DNA of 64,000 nucleotides from Ruminococcus sp. Lineage in GTDB: Bacteria > Bacillota > Clostridia > Oscillospirales > Ruminococcaceae. The first letter of the stretch is position 1. Every line of letters starts with the position of its first letter. This document shows positions 27,295-35,254 of this stretch, in pieces. The notes under the pieces are model-generated. The model was given only the letters and a program-made list of their open reading frames with translations, did not search any database and was not told the DNA's origin. Location of the stretch: positions 41,331 through 105,330 of the forward strand of contig JAFWTA010000033.1 in assembly GCA_017519145.1 (NCBI GenBank), written 5' to 3'. The position numbers and the translations under genes were made by a program.

Positions 27295-28173
27295 TTACTG
27301 TCCTGCGTTATAGATAACGTCGGTTTCTCCAACACCTTTATCGATAGACAGCTTATACTTGCCGCCGTGCTTTGTGAAGTCCTCAGCAGGGTTTGTGAGA
27401 CAGAAGGTAATGTCGCCCACACCGCCGTCAGCGTCGATGTCACCGTTCATGGTGCCTGTGAATTCAAAGTCGCCTACGCCCATGTCAAGGTCCATACCGC
27501 CTGCAACAGCGTCCCTGATGGTAATATCGCCTGCACCGCCGTCTATATCGAGAAGACCCGAGCAGTCTATGCCTGTGAAATGCAGGTCGCCTGCACCGCA
27601 GTCTATTTCTGCCTTGCTGCATTCGATGCCGCTGAAGTTCACATCACCTGCACCGCAGTTAACGTCAAGGAAAGAGCAGTTTACAGAGGCTATTTTTGCA
27701 TCTCCTGCGCCCATATCAAGTACAAAGCGGTCATATTCATTATCGGGGAGCATGAGCTTTACGACCGGTTTATAATTCATGGGGTGGAAAACAAGTCCAA
27801 AGGGGATAGCGCGGTTCTTCTTTGAATCGTAACCCATAGTGAACCTGCTTCCCGATACCTTTGCCTCAAAATGCTCGGAAACATCAGTAGCGTCCACATG
27901 GATACTATCATCGCTGCTCTTTTCGATGATGAAGTCGCCCCAGTCCAGATCCAGCTCAAGCTCTGTCACATTTGCGCCGTCGAAGACCTCATTGTAGTCC
28001 TTTACTTTATAATACTTGTCCTTGTCGCTGTTTATGTACATGATATATCCTGTGATGAGTAGGATAAGTCCGAGAGCTATTGCGATGACAGCTGCCCAGA
28101 GAGCTCCGCTGCCCTTTTTCTTATTAACGGGAGCAGACTGCTGCTCCTGTACATTGATGTTGTTTTCAGGCAT
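27295..28173 (-). CDS. Membrane-anchored DUF4097-type beta-helix protein
   Basis: 292-residue protein. A cytosolic Lys-rich N-terminus of about 25 residues is followed by one membrane helix (ALWAAVIAIALGLILLITGY). Then comes a repetitive beta domain with units such as VNCGAGDVNFSG, IDCGAGDLHFTG and IDGGAGDITI, the parallel beta solenoid of the DUF4097 family. ATG 28173 is chosen because AAAGGAGG lies 8 nt upstream; it overlaps the previous stop by 8 bp. DUF4097 proteins usually sit with DUF1700 and PadR genes and are linked to envelope stress, but their biochemistry is not settled. Confidence 0.85.
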   Translation of the reverse strand: MPENNINVQEQQSAPVNKKKGSGALWAAVIAIALGLILLITGYIMYINSDKDKYYKVKDYNEVFDGANVTELELDLDWGDFIIEKSSDDSIHVDATDVSEHFEAKVSGSRFTMGYDSKKNRAIPFGLVFHPMNYKPVVKLMLPDNEYDRFVLDMGAGDAKIASVNCSFLDVNCGAGDVNFSGIECSKAEIDCGAGDLHFTGIDCSGLLDIDGGAGDITIRDAVAGGMDLDMGVGDFEFTGTMNGDIDADGGVGDITFCLTNPAEDFTKHGGKYKLSIDKGVGETDVIYNAGQ

Positions 28174-28828
28174 TTTCTTTTCCTCCTTTTTTGAAGAGAC
28201 CAACTACCCAGCCGCAGAACCTCTTGATACCTCTGCCGATAGCAGGGATAACTGCGCTGAATGCGGGCTTGCATATAAGTATAACCAGACCTGTGAGAAT
28301 GAGACCTGCTCCCAAGAACATGATACCCACGGCAGGGAACTCGGTGAGTGCGACTATGCCGCCGATAAGGAGACCGATAGCTGCTGCGAAGAAAGCGATA
28401 ACAAGTGAAATGAGAACGACGATGAGTGCGAATAAGAGTGAAACTACCACACAGACGATGGGGAACCAGATGGGGAAGGTGAGTATGCCGAGGACGATGC
28501 CGAGAGCGATACTTCCGCCCGAAGCCTTTTTCTTAGGGGGAACATAACCGCCCATCATGGGACCCTGCTGCTGCTGTCCCTGAGGACCGTCCATTCTCTG
28601 GGGAGGCATCACGGGAGCACCGCCGACGTGGATACCGCTCTCACGGAGGATATTTACAGCCACATCCTCGGGTGAGCCCATAGCAGCGGCAGTTTCTTCT
28701 TCCTTGCCGAAGCCTGCATCGAGGAATACCTCCTCGTAATACGAAAGTGCATCATTGATATCATCAGAAGGCAGACCGCCTCTTTCGAGGTTATTTCTCA
28801 GCCTTGTAAGAAATTCAAGTTTGTTCAT
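28166..28828 (-). CDS. DUF1700 family membrane protein
   Basis: 220-residue protein. The N-terminal 70 residues (MNKLEFLTRLRNNL..., then SYYEEVFLDAG) are the helical DUF1700 domain. A Pro/Gln/Gly-rich linker follows, then four hydrophobic helices between about 115 and 200. Start 28828 has GGGAG upstream; the PadR gene overlaps it by 14 bp. In related operons DUF1700 partners with DUF4097 and is controlled by the adjacent PadR repressor. Confidence 0.87.
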   Translation of the reverse strand: MNKLEFLTRLRNNLERGGLPSDDINDALSYYEEVFLDAGFGKEEETAAAMGSPEDVAVNILRESGIHVGGAPVMPPQRMDGPQGQQQQGPMMGGYVPPKKKASGGSIALGIVLGILTFPIWFPIVCVVVSLLFALIVVLISLVIAFFAAAIGLLIGGIVALTEFPAVGIMFLGAGLILTGLVILICKPAFSAVIPAIGRGIKRFCGWVVGLFKKGGKENA

Positions 28829-29147
28829 TGTATTCAGCTCCCTCATTCAATAAAATACTGTCGATTTTTTTCTTATGGCTGCGCCATTCTTCTCTGTACT
28901 CCTCAAGGGAATCGTTACCCTTGGGAGTAATTCGGTAATACCTTCTGTTCCTGCCCATGAATTCCTTGTCATAGGTCTCGAGCATCTCGCCCTTCTGCAA
29001 TCGTCTCAGCACGGGATAGAGAGTGGATTCCGAGATATCCACCGCCTTCCGCAGATACTGAGTGATCTCATAGCCGTAGGTGTCGTTGTTCTGAACGATG
29101 GAAAGCACCATGGCATCAAGGAGACCTGCGTTTATAGAAAATCCCAT
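28815..29147 (-). CDS. PadR family transcriptional repressor
   Basis: 110-residue winged-helix regulator with the PadR signature (LDAMVLSIVQNNDTYGYEI, then ISESTLYPVLRRLQK and RRYYRITPKG). ATG 29147 follows AAAGGAG by 7 nt; a longer in-frame extension to 29171 has no ribosome site. It heads the operon and very probably represses its own promoter through the palindrome at 29208-29230. Confidence 0.92.
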   Translation of the reverse strand: MGFSINAGLLDAMVLSIVQNNDTYGYEITQYLRKAVDISESTLYPVLRRLQKGEMLETYDKEFMGRNRRYYRITPKGNDSLEEYREEWRSHKKKIDSILLNEGAEYNEQT

Positions 29148-29207
29148 AGTGTAACTCCTTTCTGAAACCATATAGTATTTTGTGAACTGTAATATCTGGT
29201 TTCTGAT

Positions 29208-29239
29208 AATATTATACGACGTATAATATTAGTTGTCAA
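29208..29239 (-). promoter_or_regulatory. PadR-operon promoter with overlapping palindromic operator
   Basis: On the minus strand, TTGACA (29239-29234), 17 nt, TATAAT (29216-29211). A perfect 10-bp inverted repeat (arms AATATTATAC and GTATAATATT, 3-nt centre, 29208-29230) covers most of the spacer and all of the -10. This is the expected geometry for repression by the PadR protein encoded first in the operon. Confidence 0.8.
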
Positions 29240-29356
29240 TACAATATTGCAAGTTTTATAAAATATCGTGACTTTGCACACCTATCACAGCTGACAGAGC
29301 TTCTCACTTGTTGATATTTCACATAAACGCTGCCTGTCATACTTAAAAAAGCCATG

Positions 29357-29393
29357 AAAAAGGCTCCCCGAGTGCTGTCGGGAAGCCTTTTCC
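29357..29393 (-). terminator. Intrinsic terminator of the 29.4-32.1 kb sigma/anti-sigma operon
   Basis: A 13-bp stem with one mismatch (arms about 29359-29371 and 29378-29390), flanked by A-runs and T-runs, 21 nt after the stop at 29414. Confidence 0.85.
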
Positions 29394-29413
29394 TATATAT
29401 TTATATCATGCTT

Positions 29414-31150
29414 TCAGTTGTCCTTGTGGAGGAGAGTATTCTGTATTTCGAGGGCGTCATTTGCAGTAATGCCGTGGCCTGTCTCATAGACATCGCCGTT
29501 GAATCTGCCGCGCTCTGAGATATCGTACTTGTCGGGGTTAGCCATAGACTGCATGATGAAGATAGCATCTGCAAGATCGGTCTCGCCGTCGCAGTTAGCG
29601 TCGCCGCTGCGGTCTATCTCATCATTGAGCATAGCGCTTGTGGCAGCACTCATATTGATCTCAGGAACAGGGATCACAGGCGCATACATTATACCCATTT
29701 CTGCTCTGAGTTCCTCACGGTAAGTCATTATCTTATCCTGATAGTTGTCCAAGATGCCGGTATGACCTTCTGAGCTTTCAATAATATCAACTATTACAAT
29801 CTGATAAATCGATATATCATATATATCACCGCTGAAGCCGTTTCCGTTAAGGTCAAAGTGATTTTCAAAGACATCGATGATCTCGGGAAGGAGATCGGAA
29901 TCAACGCCCATTATTGTGTTTCTTCTGTCACTGAGGAATATATCGGAAGCGTATATATCCTTTTCGTTGATAACGCCGTCACAGGTCGGGTCGGGAAGTG
30001 TCACTTCACCGTTATTATAAGCCGTGATAAAGTTATCGTAATCCTTGGAGAAATCCCTTCCTATCATTGTGCAGTATTCGTTTTCGGGAAGAATGAGATC
30101 ATAAGCGCCTCTTACTAATGTTCCGTAATTCTGTACTCCGAAGGAATATGAAGGCAGGAAGCTGTCATAATAGTCATTATCCATGTACTTGGCTTCGGGC
30201 TTGCCGTCACGCTCTATAAGATACCATACGTAGTATAGATCTTCATTATTTATAGGAGTCATTCTTTCGATGTTGTTATAGAGCTTCTCACTGCGTTCCC
30301 ACTGTTCATCTGTGATAGATGTTCTGAAATTGACCGGTGTTGGAACTCCGTTGATAATTCTCTCCAGACTCTTTTCATACTTGGTAAGGCGCTGCTGCTT
30401 GTATAATTCATATATGCAGCCATCCTCATATGTGAGTTCTCCGTCGCCGTTGACATCATAATCAAATCTGCCGTTTTCTATGTTCTCCTTGAATGCACTG
30501 TAAAGGCCTCTCAACGCTTCGCACCATACGGAAAAATTCTTTGAAAACTCATTTGCAAGATGAACGTCGCCCCTGCGATGACCGATGATCCAGCCGTTTT
30601 CCTCTTTGAGTCTGAGGGCTTCTTCCTCATTCTGTGCCTTCATAGCCTCAAAATCCTCATATGTAACGAACTTATCAGGCTCACGGCGGATAGTTTCCTC
30701 ATCAACGAATTCATCAAACTCGTCGAGGTAGCCCAAACGTGTCTTATCCCACTTTTCATATGTTGCTGACCCAAGATCGGCAAAAGTGACCTCGTGGGAG
30801 ATGATATAATACTGCATGAGATAATCCGCATCAGAGAATGTGCATTCATGATAAGAATCAATATGACCGTTTTGGTTGTAATCGGCTACGCTGGCAATAT
30901 TTTCAGCGATTTCATCATCTGCTCCATAGCCCTGTACATATGCGAAAAGATCAACACAGTCCTTGATATCGAACTTTCCGTCCATATTGATATCTGTGTC
31001 GAACTCGCCGCTTTCCATAGCTTCGATACTTGAATACGCTTCATAGGCAGCAAAGCTTCTTGGAACTTCGCTGATGGCAGCGTGAACTGATGTTGCAGCG
31101 GCATTTGTCAATATCATAAGTGCCGCAGTAAAAGGTAACAGCTTTTTCAT
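29414..31150 (-). CDS. Secreted dockerin protein from internal start (short form)
   Basis: The same frame read from ATG 31150, giving 578 residues. AAAGGAG (31164-31158) stands exactly 7 nt before it, and the product begins with a good signal peptide (MKKLLPFTAALMILTNAAA, then a TSVHA-like cleavage site). Three EF-hand regions precede a C-terminal dockerin, which should dock the protein to cohesins on the cell surface. No catalytic or carbohydrate-binding module is recognised in the middle. The paralogous locus gives a short form of 584 residues from an identically placed start. Whether both forms are made is not shown by sequence alone. Confidence 0.65.
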   Translation of the reverse strand: MKKLLPFTAALMILTNAAATSVHAAISEVPRSFAAYEAYSSIEAMESGEFDTDINMDGKFDIKDCVDLFAYVQGYGADDEIAENIASVADYNQNGHIDSYHECTFSDADYLMQYYIISHEVTFADLGSATYEKWDKTRLGYLDEFDEFVDEETIRREPDKFVTYEDFEAMKAQNEEEALRLKEENGWIIGHRRGDVHLANEFSKNFSVWCEALRGLYSAFKENIENGRFDYDVNGDGELTYEDGCIYELYKQQRLTKYEKSLERIINGVPTPVNFRTSITDEQWERSEKLYNNIERMTPINNEDLYYVWYLIERDGKPEAKYMDNDYYDSFLPSYSFGVQNYGTLVRGAYDLILPENEYCTMIGRDFSKDYDNFITAYNNGEVTLPDPTCDGVINEKDIYASDIFLSDRRNTIMGVDSDLLPEIIDVFENHFDLNGNGFSGDIYDISIYQIVIVDIIESSEGHTGILDNYQDKIMTYREELRAEMGIMYAPVIPVPEINMSAATSAMLNDEIDRSGDANCDGETDLADAIFIMQSMANPDKYDISERGRFNGDVYETGHGITANDALEIQNTLLHKDN

Positions 31151-31669
31151 TTCAAAACTCCTTTCGATTTCTTTATTAACAGTTGTAGTAGTTGTGATAC
31201 GTCCTGTAACGGCAGCAGTTGTGCGGCTGCCTGATGATCGGTGTGCAGTTGTCTGCGAGCCGGCTCCCAGTGCAGGAGAAGCTGTGCCTGCGGTATTATT
31301 CCCTGCATACGATGTCACTGCCTGAGCAGTTGTGACTGAGGCGCCGTTATACGACGTTTCAGCTGTGCCGTTATAAGCAGTATCAGCGGTGGTGACGGGC
31401 TGAGCGGAGACTGCTTCTGTCACGATAACAGAGCCCTCTCTGAAGCCGCCGCCCCTTGGGTCGGGATTTGATCTCAGGTTGGTCCATAGACCTATTGCCA
31501 GAGCGGCAGCCGCTGCAGCGGCAGTAACTCTGAAAACAACTGGTATGGTGTATTTCCGCTTTTCTTCCTGAGCAGAAGCGACCTCAGCCTGTGTAAGAAA
31601 TTCATATTTATGCTTTGCATCGGGGAAATTGAAGGAATCCCTGATATCCTGTTTAAGTTTTTTATTCAA
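29414..31669 (-). CDS. Anti-sigma-like membrane protein fused in frame to a dockerin protein (long form)
   Basis: 751-residue reading frame with a TTG start at 31669 (GGAGG upstream), 15 nt after the ECF sigma stop. Residues 1-41 are cytosolic and charged, 42-62 form a membrane helix, and 63-170 are a Thr/Ala/Ser-rich external linker, as in ECF anti-sigma factors. Without a stop the frame enters MKKLLPFTAALMILTNAAA at M174, a signal-peptide-like segment with its own ribosome site. The rest carries several EF-hand/dockerin-type loops (INMDGKFDIKD, VNGDGELTYED, LNGNGFSGD) and a C-terminal type I dockerin (GDANCDGETDLADAIFIMQS). A long form would tie a dockerin to sigma control; see the internal start at 31150. 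The paralogue at 43657 has the same layout. Confidence 0.8.
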   Translation of the reverse strand: MNKKLKQDIRDSFNFPDAKHKYEFLTQAEVASAQEEKRKYTIPVVFRVTAAAAAAALAIGLWTNLRSNPDPRGGGFREGSVIVTEAVSAQPVTTADTAYNGTAETSYNGASVTTAQAVTSYAGNNTAGTASPALGAGSQTTAHRSSGSRTTAAVTGRITTTTTVNKEIERSFEMKKLLPFTAALMILTNAAATSVHAAISEVPRSFAAYEAYSSIEAMESGEFDTDINMDGKFDIKDCVDLFAYVQGYGADDEIAENIASVADYNQNGHIDSYHECTFSDADYLMQYYIISHEVTFADLGSATYEKWDKTRLGYLDEFDEFVDEETIRREPDKFVTYEDFEAMKAQNEEEALRLKEENGWIIGHRRGDVHLANEFSKNFSVWCEALRGLYSAFKENIENGRFDYDVNGDGELTYEDGCIYELYKQQRLTKYEKSLERIINGVPTPVNFRTSITDEQWERSEKLYNNIERMTPINNEDLYYVWYLIERDGKPEAKYMDNDYYDSFLPSYSFGVQNYGTLVRGAYDLILPENEYCTMIGRDFSKDYDNFITAYNNGEVTLPDPTCDGVINEKDIYASDIFLSDRRNTIMGVDSDLLPEIIDVFENHFDLNGNGFSGDIYDISIYQIVIVDIIESSEGHTGILDNYQDKIMTYREELRAEMGIMYAPVIPVPEINMSAATSAMLNDEIDRSGDANCDGETDLADAIFIMQSMANPDKYDISERGRFNGDVYETGHGITANDALEIQNTLLHKDN
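31158..31164 (-). promoter_or_regulatory. Internal ribosome binding site for the short dockerin form
   Basis: AAAGGAG, 7 nt before ATG 31150, inside the open frame of the anti-sigma-like region. It is a stronger site than that of the TTG start at 31669 and is matched in sequence and spacing at 44156-44162. Confidence 0.75.
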
Positions 31670-31684
31670 GCCTCAGCCCTCCTC

Positions 31685-32131
31685 TCAATCAAGTGTTTGT
31701 TTGAGGTGCCGTAGGATGCCTTTGATACGTCTGCTCATTCTGAATCTCGACATACCGAAAAGCTCACCCAGAACACCTATGGGAACATCATTTATGTATC
31801 GCAGAATGATTATCTCCTTGTCCTCCTCGGGAAGATTTTTGATAGCGTTTCCCAGAGCAACATTGGTGAGGATAAAGTCCTCATAATCCTTATCATCTGC
31901 AATATTTTCATCGAGCTCCTCAGCTGTCCTGCGATGAAATGCGTCCTTGCACAGGTTTCCTGCGATCGTATAGAGATAGTGCAGTTCTTTTCCCATATCG
32001 CGATAATGCGGACTTTCGAGGAACCGAAGGAAGGTCTCCTGTGTCAGATCTTCTGCAATATCACGGTTATGGATCTTGTAATAGCAATAGCGGAATATTT
32101 TGTCATATTGGTCATTGATATCAATCGACAC
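31685..32131 (-). CDS. ECF-type RNA polymerase sigma factor
   Basis: 148-residue sigma factor. Region 2 is RYCYYKIHNRDIAEDLTQETF, and region 4 is LPEEDKEIIILRYINDVPIG with a helix-turn-helix (LGELFGMSRFRMSRRI). GTG 32131 has GGGAGG 7 nt upstream and is preferred over the ATG at 32149, which overlaps that site. The next gene encodes its likely membrane anti-sigma partner fused to a dockerin protein. Targets are unknown. Confidence 0.87.
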   Translation of the reverse strand: MSIDINDQYDKIFRYCYYKIHNRDIAEDLTQETFLRFLESPHYRDMGKELHYLYTIAGNLCKDAFHRRTAEELDENIADDKDYEDFILTNVALGNAIKNLPEEDKEIIILRYINDVPIGVLGELFGMSRFRMSRRIKGILRHLKQTLD

Positions 32132-32237
32132 ATTCAAACCTCCCTTCACTAATGATTAACTGAAAAGACGGGGCAGATGTGCAGAAATAATTGTAAACAT
32201 TTTGTGAACGGATCTGCGCCGTGGGATCATACCTATG

Positions 32238-32266
32238 ATTATAACATATTTTAGGCTGACTTTCCA
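32238..32266 (-). promoter_or_regulatory. Probable promoter of the ECF sigma/dockerin operon
   Basis: TGGAAA (32266-32261), 17 nt, TATAAT (32243-32238) on the minus strand. The -35 is weak. The leader is about 100 nt. Confidence 0.45.
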
Positions 32267-32311
32267 CAGCGCGGAGGACCTGTCCGTGTTGTAAGCATAG
32301 TGCAATATCCC

Positions 32312-32340
32312 TTGCGCTGTGGTGGGAAAAGTGGTATAAT
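32312..32340 (+). promoter_or_regulatory. Promoter of the methyltransferase gene
   Basis: TTGCGC (32312-32317), 17 nt, TATAAT (32335-32340), 38 nt before the start codon. Confidence 0.6.
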
Positions 32341-32378
32341 CTATATGTTATCTTATACTAACTATAGGAGATGATATA

Positions 32379-33200
32379 ATGTCTGAGAAGATACATATTG
32401 AAGAAAATACAGTAATGGAGACTCTTGTGATGCCCCTTTACGGCAGAGCGACCTGCTCGAAGAAATTCCCCGACGCCTTTCCCGACAAGGTGGCTGAGGA
32501 GATAATCGACAAGATAGACTACGATTTCGACAAGCTCCATTATGCTGACATCACCACACTTTCGTGGGCGGTGAGAAAGTACGTTTTCTGCCGCCTTGCG
32601 AAAAAGTACCTGAAAAAGCACCCCAATGCCACTATTATCAATCTTGGCTGCGGTGCTGATGACAGCTTTCCCGAGGTGGACAACGGCAAGTGCAGGTGGA
32701 TAAATCTCGACCTGCCTGACATAATCTCAGCCAGAGAGAAGATATTCACCCTCCGCGACAGGGAGAAGAACGTGGCTATGAGCGTCTTTGACACAAAATG
32801 GTTCGACGAGGTGGAGACTGCTCCCGAGGACGGACTTTTTGCCATATGCGGCGGAGTTCTTTACTATTTCGATGAGAAAAAGAACAGGGAGATACTTACG
32901 GCTATGGCTGAGCGCTTTCCCGATGGCGGCATATGCTTTGACGCCGTGAACAGTATGGGCATGAAAAGGTCCAACAGCGTGGTAAAGAAAAGCGGAAATT
33001 CCGACTCCATGCTGGTGTTTCCCATTGAGGACGCCGAAAAGGAGCTGCTTCCGTGGTCGGACAGATTTGCCAAGGTGGTGAACCACAAGCTGCCCGATGT
33101 GCTGCTGAAGTCAAAGAGCATATCTTGGATGACAAAGCTCATACTGAAAATGGGCGTGAGAATGAGGACCATGCAATTTGTGGAGATATCATTCAAATAA
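32379..33200 (+). CDS. SAM-dependent methyltransferase, LCM/TcmP-like
   Basis: 273-residue class I methyltransferase. Motif I is INLGCGADDSFPEVDN near residues 85-100, followed by the acidic end of strand 2 (WINLDLPD). The N-terminal helical region and the length match the leucine-carboxyl-methyltransferase/TcmP O-methyltransferase family, which often methylates carboxyl or hydroxyl groups of small molecules. It is monocistronic, with its own promoter and terminator. The substrate is unknown. Confidence 0.8.
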   Translation: MSEKIHIEENTVMETLVMPLYGRATCSKKFPDAFPDKVAEEIIDKIDYDFDKLHYADITTLSWAVRKYVFCRLAKKYLKKHPNATIINLGCGADDSFPEVDNGKCRWINLDLPDIISAREKIFTLRDREKNVAMSVFDTKWFDEVETAPEDGLFAICGGVLYYFDEKKNREILTAMAERFPDGGICFDAVNSMGMKRSNSVVKKSGNSDSMLVFPIEDAEKELLPWSDRFAKVVNHKLPDVLLKSKSISWMTKLILKMGVRMRTMQFVEISFK

Positions 33201-33235
33201 AAAAAGGCCGCAGAGTTGTTCCTCTGCGGTCTTTT
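33201..33235. terminator. Bidirectional intrinsic terminator
   Basis: An 8-bp stem CCGCAGAG (33208-33215) with CTCTGCGG (33222-33229), A-run before and TTTT after, between convergent genes. Confidence 0.88.
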
Positions 33236-33243
33236 CATCTATA

Positions 33244-35241
33244 TCAATACGGAACGGTGAGCTTGCCCACTCTCCATGAACCGTCGGGCTGTACCACAAC
33301 GGAGAATTCTGTCTGTTCTGTCCAGGGGGGAGTATCGTCTACATTTGCGCCGCCGTAGCTGTTTTCAACGGCGAAGAATATCTCGTCGTCAGTTCTGCGG
33401 AGTATTCCGAGGACCTCTGTGCCAAGGTAGTATATATGGCTTCCCTTTCCTCCGGCAAACCAGTATACCTTGCCGTCCCTTTCAAAATAAGGGCTTCCGT
33501 CGATAAAGCTGTTCTCGGGGTAGCGGTCGCTGAAGGTCTGATGGTACATTTCGTTTATCTCGTCTATGCTGCTGACATTTCTGACAAGGTATCCGCTGAA
33601 TCCGTCACCAAAGTCACGGTATCCCTCAGAGCTTGTGTCAATATCCAGCAGATCGGGTGCTCCGCCGTTGAACTTTCCTTGTGTTTCGAGGGCGTTCTGA
33701 TAGGCTTCCTTTCCGCGTTCAAGAGTGTCAGGAGCTTCGTTCTCCAGCTGACTGTGAGGTTCAGCTCTTTTCCATGCATAGTCCGAGAGAGACTTTATTG
33801 TGTCTGTCAGCTCGGGAGAAACGCTGTATTTCTTTTTTTCGTATCCGATAACTGCAACATTATTGTCGTAAAAATAGTATGTCTGCAAATACAGGTTTTC
33901 GTCGATTCCCAAACGGCAGACTTCCTCACCGCACTCGGCATCGTCGGGAAGAACTTCCCATGAGGCAGCCTTTAAAGCATCAGCAACAGCAGTATTCATG
34001 GCATTATCATACAGATTTAAAAGCTTTGATGTGTCGTCGGTGCGGCTTATCTGCATAAGGAAAGGTTTGCAATGCTTTATTTCTTCAGCCGGATCCATAT
34101 TATCCAGCTGTGCAAAAGCTGCACCTACGAAAGCGGTCTGCAGGTTTCCGCGGTCCTGAGATTTAAGCATATATAAGCCCGATCCTGCTTCTCCTGTTGA
34201 TTTATCGCTGTATTCAGCATAAGCATATCCATTGGAGTATACATTGAGAGAGTAATTAAAGAGGCCGTCTTGGTCAGAGCATCTGAAAGAAAAGAAGCAG
34301 ATATCATCACCAAAATTAGGCTGGCAGTCTGCCTCTTTCCATTCCAGCTCCGTGAATATGCTCATCGCTTCGGGAGCGCCCTCACAGCTGAAAGCTGCCT
34401 CGGCATCCCAGCTGCCATTTAAACAGAACCGGCAGTTCTTTGCAGGAACTGTGAAGATCTTACCGGCAGGAGGAATATAAACGTCTGCATAATCGGGATT
34501 GAGCGAGGATGTGGTAAGCCATACTGAGTTGATATTGTTTAAGTCATTGACGTCAAGATAGATAAGCTCATCGCCTGCTTCGGGATCGTACTTTATAGCC
34601 TCGCGGACTGCATTTTCGGTATCAAGGTCTATCTCATATCTCTCCTTGGAGGAGTTATCCTCGTAACAGATGGTGTGGTCGCCGTAGAGGGTGAGCCGGC
34701 AGGGCTTGGTGCCGTTCATGAGGTAAATGAGCTCACTTTCTCCGTCGGGCAGGGGAGTATCGGGCGATATCTTGTCCCACTCGCCCTCGTTGAGAGCGGT
34801 GAGGAGAGCTGTCCTGTTCTCCTCATTTGGTTCAAATACCGCAGGAGCTATGGCGGCATTGCTTAGCCTTACACGGCAGCCGCTGAGGTCGCCGAAGGGA
34901 GACATTGCCCGTTCTTCTATTTCCGAGCTGTCCACCTTGGGCTGAGTGCGGTGCCTTTTCAGGAGTATACCGCCTCCTGTCACAGCACCTGCTGCGATGG
35001 CAATGGCAGCTGCCGCCGCAGCAAACTTGAGCCATGCAGGTCTCTTATAGACGTCAACGCCCGAGACCTCCATGTCATTTTTATATTCGCTTTCCTTGGT
35101 TCTTTCTTTATATATCTTTCTGCTCATTGCAAACATTCTCTCCTTTTCTTCATCGGAAGCAGGACAGTCCGCCGCAATTATCTTTATTGTATCTTCATCG
35201 GCGTTTTCGAGAGCGTCAAGGTTCAATTCCTTATCGTTCAT
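33244..35241 (-). CDS. Large membrane anti-sigma-like protein with extracytoplasmic sensor region
   Basis: 665-residue protein. An acidic cytosolic N-terminus of about 68 residues precedes one membrane helix (WLKFAAAAAAIAIAAGAVTGGGILL, about 69-93). The remaining 570 residues are outside. They contain beta-rich units of unknown family, and a C-terminal stretch (about 540-665, with DEINEMYHQTFSDRY and GSPYFERDGKVYWFAGG) that resembles IseA-type cell-wall hydrolase inhibitor domains; this match is tentative. AAAGGAGG precedes the ATG by 7 nt. It follows the ECF sigma gene by 13 nt, so it is probably its anti-sigma factor and senses an envelope or extracellular signal. Unlike the other two loci it has no dockerin. 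Confidence 0.75.
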   Translation of the reverse strand: MNDKELNLDALENADEDTIKIIAADCPASDEEKERMFAMSRKIYKERTKESEYKNDMEVSGVDVYKRPAWLKFAAAAAAIAIAAGAVTGGGILLKRHRTQPKVDSSEIEERAMSPFGDLSGCRVRLSNAAIAPAVFEPNEENRTALLTALNEGEWDKISPDTPLPDGESELIYLMNGTKPCRLTLYGDHTICYEDNSSKERYEIDLDTENAVREAIKYDPEAGDELIYLDVNDLNNINSVWLTTSSLNPDYADVYIPPAGKIFTVPAKNCRFCLNGSWDAEAAFSCEGAPEAMSIFTELEWKEADCQPNFGDDICFFSFRCSDQDGLFNYSLNVYSNGYAYAEYSDKSTGEAGSGLYMLKSQDRGNLQTAFVGAAFAQLDNMDPAEEIKHCKPFLMQISRTDDTSKLLNLYDNAMNTAVADALKAASWEVLPDDAECGEEVCRLGIDENLYLQTYYFYDNNVAVIGYEKKKYSVSPELTDTIKSLSDYAWKRAEPHSQLENEAPDTLERGKEAYQNALETQGKFNGGAPDLLDIDTSSEGYRDFGDGFSGYLVRNVSSIDEINEMYHQTFSDRYPENSFIDGSPYFERDGKVYWFAGGKGSHIYYLGTEVLGILRRTDDEIFFAVENSYGGANVDDTPPWTEQTEFSVVVQPDGSWRVGKLTVPY

Positions 35242-35254
35242 AACTGTACCTCCT

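Noticed and set aside
27295-27443. N-terminal extension of the 66-residue protein to 27443
   Set aside because: It overlaps the DUF4097 gene out of frame and lacks a ribosome site; the homologous part begins at 27290.
29414-31669. Frameshift or sequencing error fusing two genes
   Set aside because: The same stop-free fusion with the same internal ribosome site occurs at 43657-45924, so an error in both is unlikely.
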